Source of the DNA: Ipomoea triloba
Taxonomy: Eukaryota > Streptophyta > Magnoliopsida > Solanales > Convolvulaceae
Direction of reading: 5' to 3'
DNA: 64,000 nt
Assembly (NCBI RefSeq): GCF_003576645.1
Contig: NC_044930.1
Coordinates: 13,147,867 to 13,211,866 of the forward strand
Shown here one piece after another: positions 45,526 through 59,240 of this stretch. A program made the translations under genes and the position numbers. Each line of letters opens with the position of its first letter. Positions within the stretch are counted from its first letter, which is position 1. Under the pieces are notes generated by a model. It was given only the letters and a program-made list of their open reading frames with translations. It was not told where the DNA came from and did not search any database.

Positions 45526-46076
45526 TTATAACAATGTACTAATCCTAATGCATAACAATGTTTTGATGTTATAGGATTTCGTGTTTTAATATTATTGCAC
45601 TTTTAATATTATTTTATTATTTTAATTGTTTTAATGTACAATATTTTGGGCAGGAAATAGGATTTTGTTTTTATATATATAATATAGATATAGATTATAA
45701 CAATGTACTAATAATCCTAATGCATAACAATGTTTTGATGTTATAGGATTTCGTGTTTTAATATTATTGCACTTTTAATATTATTTTATTATTTTAATTG
45801 TTTTAATGTACAATATTTTGGGCAGGAAATAGGATTTCGTTTTGGAGGATTTTGTTTTTATATATATAATATAGATATAGATTATAACAATGTACTAATA
45901 ATCCTAATGCATAACAATGTTTTGATGTTATAGGATTTCGTGTTTTAATATTATTTTACTTTTAATATTATTTTATTGTTTTAATTGTTTTAATGTACAA
46001 TAATTTGGGCGGGAAATAGGATTTCGTTTTGGAGGATTTTGTTTTTATATATATAATAATAATATATAGATATAGA
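44952..46076 (-). repeat. Tandem array of Helitron 5' ends
   Basis: About five units of roughly 190-270 bp. Each on the minus strand begins TCTATAT(A/C)..., then 'aaacaaaatcctccaaaacg', 'aaatcctatttcccgccc', 'ttgtacattaaaacaatt', 'cacgaaatcctataacatc', 'attgttatgcattaggatta' and ends GTTATAA before the next TC. Length variation comes from the (TA)n block. Units differ by small substitutions and repeats such as (GATA)n. Confidence 0.85.
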
Positions 46077-46506
46077 TTTGGAATTGAGTACAAAATTTTA
46101 AATATCATATATACCAACAATTAATACAATTAAAAAAATTCTTCTTCAAAAAAAAATTTAAAAACTAAATTCAAATATAAAAATTTTAAAATACAATAAC
46201 ATATAAAAAAAACTAAAAAAACACACACACACACACACCCACAGACAAAAAAAATTTGCAGTTGCAAAACCACTAAGAAAAATACAAAACCAAAAAAATA
46301 TATATATTAATTAATGGCAGCCTATTCCCCACTGTGCGCGTTTGCGCGCCACGTACTTGCGCCATTCTTCTTTTTTCATATTCTCTCCCTTCCAACTATG
46401 TTTATTTACTTTTCTTTTTTTTTTTTTTTCCTTTTTCCCCTTTTAAAGTAATTAATGGTGATGGTGTGACGAAACTGCCCTCCTGAAAGTTCACGGGTAG
46501 CTGCCA
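46077..46506. other. Gene-free stretch with homopolymers and (CA)n
   Basis: A-rich, then (AC)n at 46222-46238, T-rich and a GC-richer patch 'cactgtgcgcgtttgcgcgc' (46330-46350). No gene. Confidence 0.5.
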
Positions 46507-47703
46507 ACAACCCGGTGGCGTTTAGTAAATTCAATTGGCATTTCTTACGACAAAGAATCTTTCATTTCATCATTCCTTGCGACAACCATCATACCTAATG
46601 GTGTGTCATGTGTGACGTCCATACCATGACATCTCTTTGATTCTTGCTTTCTATTCTTCTTTTGGTTGTTAAATTATGATTTAAAAATTGATTTGTTTCT
46701 TTCTGAGTCCAAAGAATCAAAGTCTCACTATTGAGATTTGATCATGGAACCATCCATTTAAAATGGTAACAAATAAATAATCACACCCAAAGAATCAAAG
46801 TCGCAACCATTGAGATTTGATCATGAGACCACCCATTTAAAATGGTAACAAATTAGTCATCACACCATATAGTACTTAAAAAAATACTTTGTTTATGAGA
46901 CTTTACAAAATATTCATTCATTCAACTATTTCATCGCATCTCCTTTCATGGGATTAGATTATTAAAATATCATTTTTTTTAAAGAAGTTAATGTCCCTAT
47001 CCCATTCTCCACTTCAGTCTTCAACCAAAAACCGTACGAATTTTGAATGCAAATTTCAATTTTAATTTTAGTTTTACAATTGATTTTGCATCATCACATT
47101 TTTTTTTTATTTCTATTCATATTGTCATATTTGGTTCTTTATAACAAATTTTATTAAGCCTAACATTAACTTTAAGACAATTCATTAATTATAAAACTTT
47201 AGTCGTGTCCTTTTAGTCTTATTAAAAAAAATATTCATGAACAATATAATAAATAATAAGTTGTAGGGGCAAATTTGTAATTGAACAAGTCAAAACCACG
47301 AGTCAATAGTTGCCCCACTTGTGGCCAACTAGCCAACTTTTAATACAATTTGGCCCACCTTTGCCTGCTCCAATCATTATTGCATGTACCATGGTCCACA
47401 CAGTTGTGTGGATCAAAAATAAAAAGTACATTATTTTTGTACTGAAGGTACATTATTTTTATATTGTAGGTACATTATTTTAGGGTACATTATTTTTGTA
47501 CTGAAGGTACCTACAATACAAAAATAATGTACCTTCAGTATAAAAATAATGTACTTTTTTATTTTTGGTCCACACAGCTGTGTGTACCATGGTCCATGCA
47601 ATAATTTGCCGAAGTCTGTTCTGGTAATTTCTTTACATCTACTCCTCACATTGCAGCCCAAAGTTGAAGGATGATGTGCAATGCCCAACATACTCGGCAA
47701 ATT
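46507..47703. repeat. Segmental duplication, copy 1
   Basis: Homologous to 48151-50530. Shared blocks include 'acaacccggtggcgtttagt', 'cctaatggtgtgtcatgt', 'ccatgacatctctttgattc', 'gtggccaactagccaact' and 'agttgaaggatgatgtgcaa'. About 90% identical by eye outside later insertions. Confidence 0.85.
47376..47612. mobile_element. Variable-core element (type V), copy 2, almost fully palindromic
   Basis: Ends 'ttgcatgtaccatggtccac' and complement of 'attgcatggaccatggtaca'. The core is repeats of 'gtacattatttttgtactga' in both orientations, so the whole 235 bp folds back. Confidence 0.65.
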
Positions 47704-47985
47704 ATACCATGAGTTAGAGTCTACTTTACATTAATAAATTCTATACATATAATTATGTGTACACAAATTGAAAGCACATTACATGATAATTACAGGCATA
47801 ACTACAAACACAAATTATTAACTGCATACACATAACATATTAACCAACATCTTATTTGTCACTACATTTAACATATTATGTACTTGCAGTTAACAATATG
47901 TATCAATAGTTATCATATTATGTAACTGTAATATATTTTGTACATGTAGTCTATCCACGTCCATGGTATACTAAAATAGGATTCA
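47693..47985. repeat. Type V-like element, decayed
   Basis: 'ggcaaattataccatgagtt' on the left and the complement of 'agtataccatggacgtgg' on the right. The core has degenerate 'ttaactgcatacacataaca' phrases. A related copy is at 50507-50775 and part of one at 60160-60370. Confidence 0.45.
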
Positions 47986-48544
47986 AGTTCCATCATATGC
48001 ATTTTGAAGTTCGGGTAACCAGAAAAATCAGTATCCACTATTCAAAGGTTGAGTAAACCCTACCTTGTGATCAAGGTTGTAAAAGCACTACGCAATGAAG
48101 GTTAGTTAGATGGTTGGGAGGGGACTAGAACCTAGGCCGCTAAATAAAATAACAACCCGGTGGCGTTTAGTAAATTCAATTGGCATTTCTTACGACAAAG
48201 AATCTTTCACTTCATCATTCCTTACGACAACCATCATACCTAATGGTGTGTCATGTCTGACGTCCATACCATGACATCTCTTTGATTCTTGCTTTCATTT
48301 TCTTCTTTTGGTTGTTAAATTATGATTAAAAAATGTTTTATTTTTCTTTTTATTCATAGGAATCAATGATCGACCACTAAAGTTTGATCATGTGACCACC
48401 TATTTAAAATGGTAACAGTTGTGTCATCACACTACATAGTAGTTGAAAAAAAAAATTGTTTATGAAGGGTTTGCAAAATATTCATTCAACTATTTCATTG
48501 CATCTCCTTTCATGGGATTAGATTATTAAAATATCAACTATTTT

Positions 48545-48640
48545 AGGCAGTGTGGAAGCAATCTCTCCACGTGAGGGAGCTTCTTGTGCGCAGTGAGCAA
48601 AGGTATAGCCTCGGTACTCAGTTGAGTTACCATGATTTAC
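48545..48640 (+). mobile_element. Possible SINE fragment
   Basis: GC-richer insert in copy 2 of the duplication, absent from copy 1. Contains 'gtgtggaagcaatctctcc' and 'ggtatagcctcggtactcag'. No tail or duplication resolved. Confidence 0.3.
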
Positions 48641-48791
48641 ATCCTAATTTTGAATGCAAATTTTAATTTTAATTTTACAATTGATTTTGCAGCATCACAT
48701 TTTTTTAATTTTATTTCTATTCATATTTTCATATTTGGTTCTTTATAACAAATTTTATTAAACTAAACTAACATTAAGACAGTTCATTAAT

Positions 48792-49186
48792 GAGTTTATT
48801 ACCGAAATGGTCCCTCAACTATTGCGAAATTATCAATTTGGTCGACAAATATTTTTTGCCCAATTGAGTCCTCAGACTTTGAAAATTTTAACCATTTTGG
48901 TCCTTCGTTTATTTTGGTGTTAAACAACCGTTAAATCGAGACTAAATTGGTAATTTTGTTATAGTCAAGGGATCATTTCGATAATTAATTTTGACTGAAA
49001 TGATCCATTGACTATAATGAAATTACTAACTTGGTTCCGATTTAATGGATATCAAACGATAAAATAAACGGAGGACCAAAATGGTTAAAATTTTCAAAGT
49101 CTGAGGAATTAATTGAGCAAGAAAAATTGTTGAGGACCAAATTGGTAATTTTACAATAGTTGAGGGACCATTTTGATAATAAACTC
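48792..49186. mobile_element. MULE-MITE (family M2), target duplication TTCATTAAT
   Basis: Inverted ends GAGTTTATTACCGAAATGG and GAGTTTATTATCAAAATGG with arms of about 150 bp. Perfect 9-bp duplication at 48783-48791 and 49187-49195. Present only in copy 2 of the segmental duplication, so it is younger. Confidence 0.92.
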
Positions 49187-49324
49187 TTCATTAATTATAA
49201 CATTTTAGTCGTGTTCTTTTACTTTTAAAAAAAATTCACGAACAATATAGTAAATAATAATTTAGTAGGGGCAAATTTGTAGTTTAACAAGTCAAAAACC
49301 ACAAATCAATAGCTGCCCCACTTG

Positions 49325-50334
49325 TGGCAATCCTTATAGCGTAAACTATGATCCTATACCACATCGTTTTGAGTTTTAATTTTGACAAAAATTTGTTGTT
49401 AGTTCATGTTATAGATTTTTTTATGTGTATGCGTCTTGTGTTATGTGTTTCTATTCTCATGTTATACAATTCTGCATCTTAAACATATGGATTCCGTACC
49501 AAAAATAAAGTAAATATAACATGCGCTTTTTTGTCTTATGTTATGCGTTTTTATGTCTTGTGTTATGCGTGTTTGTTTCTTATGTTATGCAATTCTGTAA
49601 TTTAAGAATATTGATTCTGTACCTGAACTAAAGTAATTATAAAATATGTGTACGTAACTTGTGTTATGTGTTTCTATGTCTCATGTTATGCAAATCTGTA
49701 ATTTAAGAATATTAATTCTGTACCTAAAATAAAGTAATTATAAAACATCTGTACGTTGTATTATGCATTTCTATGTTTCATGTTATGCAAATCTGTATTT
49801 TAAGTGTATGGATTATGTACCTGAAATAAATTAGTAATTCTGTAACATACTAACACGCAACATATTGTTTGTCTTATTTTACGAATTTATGTCTTGTAAT
49901 ATAAAATTATGTGCCTATTTTTTAAGTACTACTTTCTCAAAGTACCGAAACACAAAGAGTCAACAATTGCCTCCACTTAGGCTCAAACCCACTCCCATCA
50001 TCCATGTAAGAGTATAAACCGGGACACCGAGTGCCACTAGACCACAAGGTCTTTGGCAAATTATGTGCCTATAGGACATATATTATCTACATAAATCATA
50101 TTTGAGAATAAGTAAATATATAAATGTATATGTGTCTTGTGTTTTGAGTTTTTTTATTTTGTGTTATGAAATTCTGTACCTTAAGAGTATTGATTTTGTA
50201 CCTAAAATATATTAAAATTTGTGTTGAAGCATGAGAAACGAAAAACTACAAAATATGTTAAAGTTTAAATATCAAAACAACGTTGTTTTGATCCATGGTC
50301 CACAATACTATGTGGACCCTAGTCCATGATATAA
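49325..50334. mobile_element. Variable-core element (type V), copy 3, 9-bp duplication
   Basis: Flanked by 'cacttgtgg' on both sides (about 49318-49326 and 50341-50349, to within a few bases). Left inner sequence 'atgatcctataccacatcg' plus 'ttttgagttt'; right inner complement 'actagggtccacatagta', 'ttgtggaccatggatcaaaa', 'caacgttgttttg'. The core is degenerate repeats of 'ttgtgttatgcgtttctatg' and 'ttctgtacctgaaataaagt'. Absent from copy 1 of the duplication. A SINE is nested in it. Confidence 0.6.
49919..50057 (-). mobile_element. SINE (family S1), minus strand, 15-bp target duplication
   Basis: Minus strand: A-box-like 'cttgtggtctagtggcact', B-box-like 'gggtttgagcctaagtgg', then 'gagaaagtagtacttaaaaa'. 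The duplication 'aaattatgtgcctat' lies at 49904-49918 and 50058-50072. Confidence 0.9.
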
Positions 50335-50976
50335 ATAGAGCACTTGTGGCCAACTAGCCAACTTTTAGTACAATTTGGCCCACCTTTATTTATGGTCCAC
50401 ACAATAATGATTGTGCATGTTATGATCTGGTAATTTTCTTTGCTTCTCCTCACATGGCAGCCCAAAGTTGAAGGATGATGTGCAATGCCCAACATACTTT
50501 GGCAAATTATACTATGGACCAAGGTCTCCTTTGCATTGATACATTCTGTATCTATAATTACCTATTTCTATAACTGTAAACAAATTAAAGGCACATCACA
50601 TGATAATTATATACTGAAGTACAGACATAAACTTAACCGCACCTCTTAACCAACATCTTATGAGTGTCTGCCGTTAACATATTCTGTACCTACAGTTAAC
50701 AATTTGTGTCAATAGTTATGTATTTATAACATTTTGTATCTGCAATTAACCCACACCCATGGTATAACAACTAAACATACCCTCCATATTTTTCACAACA
50801 TCACACTAGTGATCTTCTACAAGGTGAACTTAAAAAAAAAAAAAAATTATTATTATTGCCATCATAGTGATACAACTCAGCAATGGTGAAGGTTTATCAC
50901 AATTCACAAATGCTGTCTTAACAACTCTTCTCCTTGAATCTGTATTATATGATATATGGGGAGCCCTTCCTAAATC

Positions 50977-53900
50977 CTACTCATCCAACCACTGAACTCC
51001 ATGTTTCGCCCAGAGATCAGCAGCCTCATCCGGACCCTTGCTTCCCAACTTGTACAACTCTACCACTACATTGAAATTGCCCATCTCATGCAGTACAGTA
51101 GATAATATATTCCAGGCAGCCGCAACCTCGTCGCTTCTCATGAACAGGTGGTTGTCCCCGTCAATGACATCGTGCAGAAGTTGCTCGTATGAATCAGGTA
51201 CCTCGATGTCATACCTGATCGGCCAAAACAATGAAACCACTCGGATACTAAAACGGGAATCAAGTTACGTTTCATGATATGTATTCTGATGTTCACTTTG
51301 GATGACGAGGGAAACACACAGCCACTATCCGAAGGTGCGCACTGGGTAAACCTCGCCTTATGACCAAGGTTGCAGAAGGCCCTAGGCGCTAGTCAGGTGG
51401 CCGAGAGCGACTAGCACCTAAGCGGCCGAATAAAATAATAATAATAATAAGATGTAGACGGCCTAAACCCTTAAAAAAACACTAGGCCGAGTTATGCGCA
51501 GACTAAAAGGCACCTATGGGTAAAATCCCCTCGGCCTAGGGGTGCCTAGGTCAACCGTGCTTGTGACCCTAGTTGTCAAAGGACCACAAGGAGGTAAACC
51601 AGTATAGGTTGCACATAATTGACCAGCTCAAACCAAGAAAGTTAGGACTCGAACTCGTGACCTTGTGGTTACAAGTCTATATCCTTAGCCAACTTAGCTA
51701 AGGTTGCTCCCTATTATGATGTTCACTTGTGTGAGGGGGTGTTGGGGCAAAGAGGCAAATGTATCAATTTAAAAGATTACCTGTCCTTGTAAAGCAAATT
51801 CAATTCTGATGCATCCAAATGCATGCCTAGTCCTGGAACCTTGTTATTAATACGGACTAAGATCGACTCTTCAGGCACATCGCGTAAAATCAACTCATTG
51901 GTAGCAAGCTCAACACTACGCAGATTGTCTTTATGGTAAAGGTTCCCAGCGACATGACGAAATTGTATGCGAATTTCAACTCTGTAAATTTAATAGTTAA
52001 ATCTGATTTAACAGTGAAAAGAAAATCTTCCCTTCAAGTCTTCATACTTCAACTATAGCATTCAGGAAAATAAAAGATAACCCTTTAAAAACAAAATCTT
52101 TTTCTTGGGATTACATTTATGTAGCTAATAATACAGAGAGTGAAGGAAAATAGTTAATGGTGTAGAAATGTGACCTAAAGAAAATAGGAATAAACTCAGC
52201 CTTCACTTGAGTGCAATAAATATTAATACCACACTCAAGCCAAGCCCTTAACTCCACCACAAAAACTAGCTCATGAGTGGAAGTTTGGCCCCAACATAAG
52301 TACCACTCCACAATCTCTTGTGGAGCCGATGTGGGATTGTATTATTTCCCACCCCTTGAGAAGCCGACGTCCACGACAGCTTACTCTAGATGGCTCACAC
52401 TCCGAACTCTTCTCGGCACCAGGTAGCCCTTTTCCCCTTTGGATGGCTTCACTCTGAACCTTATCAAGCACCAGGTAGTCTTTTCCTAGGTTGCCTCCTC
52501 CGCAAGGCCAGCACCGAATGAGTGGAAAACTTCACTCTGGATAGCTTTCACTTCGGGCTCTTCTCGGTTACCTTTGAACCTTATCAAGCACCGGGTAGCA
52601 CTCTCCCAACTAGCCCTTTTCCACCACACTCCGGCCTCTCAACGAGAGCATCAAATGATACAACACTCAAGCCAAGCCCCTAACTCCACCACAAAAGCTA
52701 GCTCATGAGTGGAGATTTAGCCCTAGCTTAAGTACCACTCCACAATCTCTTGTGGAGCTGATGTGAGATCGTATCAAATATTCATCCTTTTTCTTCCCCA
52801 AGAGGAAGGAAATTATTTCATGATAAAAGCAACACCATTAATATTATCACTAAAGAGCAATTCTGATCTCACCTGTTTTTGTTGAGTCCTCGGCCAGCTT
52901 TGATTAGAAAAGGTACACCATCCCAACGTGCATTGTCAATGTACAAAGCAGCAGAAAAATATGTCGGTGCCAGATCGCTCAAATTACCATCAACCTTACC
53001 TTGAGGATTGGCATCATATCGTCCAAGGATAACATCAGAGGGTTCTATTTTTCGAATTGATCTCAATACCTTGACCTGAGCAAATGCTTATTAAATTCAA
53101 CAATACAGATTCAAGTTTCAGATTCCACGCACATATGTAGGAGATGCACCTTTTCATTACGAACATCTTCACCATCTAGTGTGACAGGAGGTTCCATAGC
53201 AAGCAAAGCAATAGTCTGAAGTATGTGACTGTGTACAACATCACCTATTATACCAGAGGCATCAAGATGGCTGTGAAGAAAATGATACCAAGACCAATTT
53301 TAGACAAATTCATCATAGTAGAAAGACATTATACAGATGAGTTAATACCCAATTTAGTCCTCGACTATAGTGATTTTTCTCGAATAGTCCTAAACGACTT
53401 TTTGTGCTTAATTAGGTTTTTGAATTTGATGGTTTTACCCAATTGAATCTTCTGTTAAGATAGCTTGGTAATTTTACATCTATTAATACTCAATTCAGTC
53501 TTCGACTATAGTAGTTTTGTCCGAGCTAGTCTTCAACTATAGTAGTTTTACTCAATTTAGTCCTCAACTATAGTGGTTTTTATCGATTTAGTCCTTGATT
53601 CTAATAGCCGAGGACTCAACTGAGTAAAACCATTGAAGTCGAGGACCTAATTAAGCACAAAATGTCGTTTAGGACTAAATCGAGAAAAACCACTATAGTC
53701 CAAGACTAAATTGAGTATTACTCCGTAACTCTTATACAGATTGAGTAACAGAAATTTGTTACCCTGTTGGAGTTTGCATCCCAACCTCTTCAGAAAATAT
53801 GACCTGACAAATGTATGAATGTCAAGAAAATAGGTAAGATCCAGAAGCAGATTTGGAAAGATTTAATCTATGGTAATATTAGTACCTGTACACTTTGAAT

Positions 53901-56900
53901 GTAATTACGGTTCCATAATGGCATAAAAACAAGATTAGAGAATCTTAGGACAGTGAGGTTTTCGATAGTGTTCCTTCCTAGAAGATGATCTATCCTGAAA
54001 ATTAAGAGCAGACAAAGGTGAACAATGATAGTTTAGAATTAGAGGTAGATATATCCCTATGCACATGCAAGACAAATGCATTCAGACCTATATAACTGCT
54101 TCTCCTCAAAGTTCGAAAGAAGAGAACTTGTCAACCGATGAGAAGACAATGAATTACAACCAAACGGTTTTTCAATTATTATACGATTCCATCCCTTCTC
54201 AGTCTTGGCATGTTCAGCAATTGACAGCGCAACATCTGACAATGCTTCTTGGGGCACAGAAAGGTAAAATATCCTGTTTGTTTCAAACTTTCCCTGCAGT
54301 AATTATGTTGTTACAAAATGAACTATCATCCACATTCTTGAGAGGTAAGTAGACAAAAGGTAGGGGGTAACCCCAGCGAAGATGGCTAAAGATACAAACT
54401 TATAACCACAAGGTCACGAGTTCGAATCTCAGCATTCTTGGTTTGAGTCGGTCAGCTATGGGCAACTTAGATTGGTTTACCTCCTTGCATAGTTATCTAG
54501 GCGGACTTTCTAGGCGAGATGCCGTCGACTGCCTAGTCGACTAGTCGACTAGGCGGCCGCCTAGGCGATGAGTAATATATATATTCCCATACAAAATATT
54601 TAGGATGTGAATAGGCAATTAGGCATGATGTGTGTTGGAAATAGGCAGCCCCATTTACTCTCCTCTAGGAAGTTGTAGCCTTGAGAAGAGTGAAATTGAA
54701 AGCTTTTGTATATTTCTATGTATTATCACTACACACTGATTACACATATATATACATAGGAATTGAGACAAAAAGGTACTCTTTTCCTGGAAATACTACT
54801 CCCACTATCAGCACTAACGCTACTGATGCAAACATTCTTATTTTGCTCCTACTTTGCTCCATAATGTTTCTACAAAGACGAATGGGCTTTGCTCGGAACA
54901 GGAGGACGATGCCGGAGCTCAAACCGCTACGCCATCGGAGCCTCCACGCTCTTCCACGCGCCGCCGCTCCAACTCCACGCGCCGGCGCGTGAGGAAGATT
55001 CCGGCGACTTCTCCGACTATAAATTACACCGGTAGACTCGCCTTAGTGTGTAGGTTCTACCCATGTATGTTTTGTGGAGTTTTAGGGTTGTATTCTGCAC
55101 TTAGGCGAGGCGAGCACATTAGGCATTCGGTCCCGACCGACCGGACGCCTAGGCGACGCCTTGATAACACTGCTGGCTCCTTGTGATCCTTTGCCAACTA
55201 AGGTTACAAGACGGGGTTTACCCAGTGCACACCCTCAGGTAGTGGCTGCGGATTTCCCTCGTCACCACAAAAAATTAGACAAAACGTAATGGTAAACCCT
55301 ATCACCGAACAATCTTATATTCAGTAATAACTTACTTCAACATGTTCCATTAGGACATGGAGCTTTAACATTCCTTCTCTGTTGTTGAACCCTCCATTAA
55401 GGTAGTGAATTCTTTTGAGAAAAGCTTCAATTTTGTCTTCACAATTCTGTCTGCAAAGTACATTTTGATGGCATTAAACAAAATATTGCATGTCAAACAG
55501 ACAGAAACACATTCACATAATTTGTATTCCTATAATAGTTGGAATACTTCAATAAACAAAAATACTCTCAAATTACCCCATGCAAGTAGATGGATAAGTT
55601 ACCTATCACATGATTGAATACTTGAGCATCTATGTAACCAAATGGGTCACACTAATACAGAGTGTTGTAAAAATCAGCCTAGGCAGCCGCTTAGGCGCCC
55701 ATAGGCCAAGAGGATTTTACCATTAGGCGGACATTAGTCGGCCGGCCGATTAATCGACCAACTAGGCGGCCTAGTCACCCAACTCGTCCGACTCAGCGCC
55801 TGAGTTGGCCAAACTAGGCGCACGAGTTGGCAAACTCAGCCAACTAGGCCGAGTGTTTTTTTTTAGTGTGCAATGTGTATATTGCTGTGTTTTTTTGTTA
55901 TTATTACTCGCCCAGCTAGGCTGCTCCGCTTAGGCGCTAGGCGCCCGATTAGCGCCTAGCGCCTTCTACAACATTGCTAATACATACTACTACAATGTAC
56001 TTGTGTACCTATCGTCCTATCTGATAAACACAAGAGCTGGAAGATAATCAATTCCAGCTCATAGGAATTTTTTTAATTGAAGAAAAAACACAAGAAAAGA
56101 AGAGAATTGTACTGTTCATCAATGCGGCAAGTTAAAGTTGTGGCTATTATCGCTCTCAGGTCTTCATCCGTTAGTTCTTTTCTTGAATATCCAAATATAG
56201 CAAACTTCTGTAGCAACAAGCAAGCCAATAAGACAATAATTTCATTTTATCAAGAAAGAACACACAGAAGATTAATTCAGTCTCAAAAAAGAGAATGTTC
56301 ATTGGAAATTACAACATGATTCCCAATCTTCAACTAATATAACAGGGTATCTTCAAGTAGTTTTATCCTGGAATCTTGTGGACATTTTATCAAAAGCTTG
56401 TTATAAACTAACGGTTTTTTTTTTTTTTTTTAAATATTACCTGTGGTAGTTGACCACTGTAATACAGAGCAAATAGTGCTGGGAAAATTTTTCTCCGAGC
56501 TAGCTCCCCAGTAGCTCCGATAACAGCAATACTAATAGCAGGTGATCTTCCAATCTGAGTGCCATCAGTGAGGCTTGAGACTGGAACAAGAATGAATGAA
56601 ATTTCAAGTGAGTTACTGCTTTAAAGAAATCAATTTTTCTTCTTTATCCCGTAAAAAGGCTAAGTAATTTCTTTTCACAGGAAAAGTTATAGGAGAATCG
56701 ATGGAGTTGTGCATTTTAGTGGAAACTGAAGGTTGGATTACAAGGTTCAAAATTTTGATTTCATTTTTTAATCTCTTAATTCTGATTGTTAATCGGAATT
56801 ATGCTCCACTAAATTTCCTTCTAAAGCCTAATACACATATTTGAAACTATAAGTTAATCCTACCATTCCAAAATATTAAATACCTCAAGAATACAATGGC

Positions 56901-58007
56901 ATGATAAAATCAAATATTCAAGCTTCGTATATGAAAGTTAAGATTAAGAAGTAATCTAAAAGTTCTACATGCCACCGGGTTTAATTTTTGCAGTCAGTCC
57001 TGGTCATATAGACGATGGAGGAAAGTTCAAATTTTGCTTTGTGCTTGTGAGTTGTGAGCTAGTTATCTTGGAATTTAAAGAACATGTCAAAATCTGTTTT
57101 CAGCAGTGTGTCTCTTTTTCTTTAACTATACAAAAAGAAACAAAAGAAAAGGAGTTAATACTTAATACCCAATATAGTCCTCGATTATAGTGGTTTTTCT
57201 CAATTTAGTCCTAAATGACTTTTTGTGCTTAATTAGGTCATAGACTTTGATGGTTTTTACCCAATTGAGTTCTAGGCTGATGGCTGTAAGAATCAAGGAC
57301 TAAATCGAGAAAAATCACTATATAGTCATGGACTAAATTGGTTAAAATCACTATAATCGAAAACTAACTTGAGTAAAACTACTATAGTTGATAACTAAAT
57401 TGGGTATTAAACTATTAATAGAGTTAAAATTACCAAGCTATCTCAAAAGACAACTCAATTAAGTAAAACAATCAAAGTCCAGGACCTAATTAAGCATAAC
57501 TAAAAAAACCACTATAGTCGAGGACTAAAAAAAACAATTCAGACCAGAAATGATTCTGATGCTAACCATTTGATATAATGGCTGCTGAAGATACTGCAAC
57601 ATGTTCTCCATCATGCAATGGAGTTATTCCTGAAAGGCTCATTGACCAGGCCCTACCTTGATACCAACAACTGTTCAAGGATATATTACCACTATGCGTA
57701 CATAAACTTGAATGCTTTGCTAATCCTCAAAATTGTGCCAACCACCTAACTCTCTATAGTTAAATCATCGACATGTGAAGTGCTGCGAGCCGGTTCGGAG
57801 AATCCGAGCTCTGGATTCTGGAATCGTGCTCAATGGCGGCAGCTCTGTCCCTCTCGTCGTTCACTGCATCCCCGGACGTTCAATTAACGCGTCACCGTCG
57901 TTCCTTCTTCGGAGCATCGCCGGCTCCGCTGCAGCCATCCGTATTTTTCCTGTATTTTTCCGATCAATTCTTTTTCCCCCTTTCACACTTTGAGCTCAAA
58001 CTAATAC

Positions 58008-58059
<52 letters not shown>

Positions 58060-58599
58060 TATATATATTATATATATATATTGGTAGACCAACTATACTA
58101 CATCAGTTTCCTGTAATAAAATGAGTATAAATTCGACTTGCCTTGATGATATGGCCCTGGTAACGGTTGTTGGCTTTTGGGTTGGCTATTTTAGTTAGAA
58201 GGTAGTTGTTGGCTGTTTGGGTTGGCTATTTTAGTTAGAAGGTATGATTTGTTATAATATTAGCTTATTGTAGAAAGTTGTTTGATAAATTAGCTATAGC
58301 TGTTTGGTATAATTTCTTTTCTCAAAAAAGCTAATTGAAAAGCTGCTTTGAGTAGCCTTTTGATTTTTAGCATTTTGGAGTTAAAAAATGCTTATTAATT
58401 AAACACTTGTACTGATTTTTAACCAAGTTAAACAACTAATAGTGGTCAAATAAGCCAAAATTAACTGATAGGCTAATTATTTACCAAACAGGGCCACTAT
58501 GTTTATGCATACATCAAAATTTCATAGATCAGTTACCTAGTTGAACTCTAAGGAATGGACACTAGTTTTCAGTTTTATGGTAATTTAAAGAATTTCTTG

Positions 58600-58636
<37 letters not shown>

Positions 58637-59203
58637 GGTAGCAGCAAAGCATTCAAGTTTATGTACGCATAGTGGTAATATATCCTTGAACAGTTGTTGG
58701 TATCAAGGTAGGGCCTGGTCAATGAGCCTTTCAGGAATAACTCCATTGCATGATGGAGAACATGTTGCAGTATCTTCAGCAGCCATTATATCAAATGGTT
58801 AGCATCAGAATCATTTCTGGTCTGAATTGTTTTTTTTAGTCCTCGACTATAGTGGTTTTTTTAGTTATGCTTAATTAGGTCCTGGACTTTGATTGTTTTA
58901 CTTAATTGAGTTGTCTTTTNAAAAGACAACTCAATTAAGTAAAACAATCAAAGTCCAGGACCTAATTAAGCATAACTAAAAAAACCACTATAGTCGAGGA
59001 CTAAAAAAAACAATTCAGACCAGAAATGATTCTGATGCTAACCATTTGATATAATGGCTGCTGAAGATACTGCAACATGTTCTCCATCATGCAATGGAGT
59101 TATTCCTGAAAGGCTCATTGACCAGGCCCTACCTTGATACCAACAACTGTTCAAGGATATATTACCACTATGCGTACATAAACTTGAATGCTTTGCTGCT
59201 ACC

Positions 59204-59240
<37 letters not shown>

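Larger units (their letters stand above)
48151..50530. repeat. Segmental duplication, copy 2
   Basis: Second copy of 46507-47703, enlarged by a MULE-MITE (48792-49186), a type V element (49325-50334) and the SINE nested in it (49919-50057). Without these it is close to copy 1 in length. Confidence 0.85.

Noticed and set aside
57833..58087. Separate plus-strand gene starting [10 protein letters not shown]
   Set aside because: It is the inverted, frameshifted copy of exon 1 of the minus-strand G6PD4-like gene.
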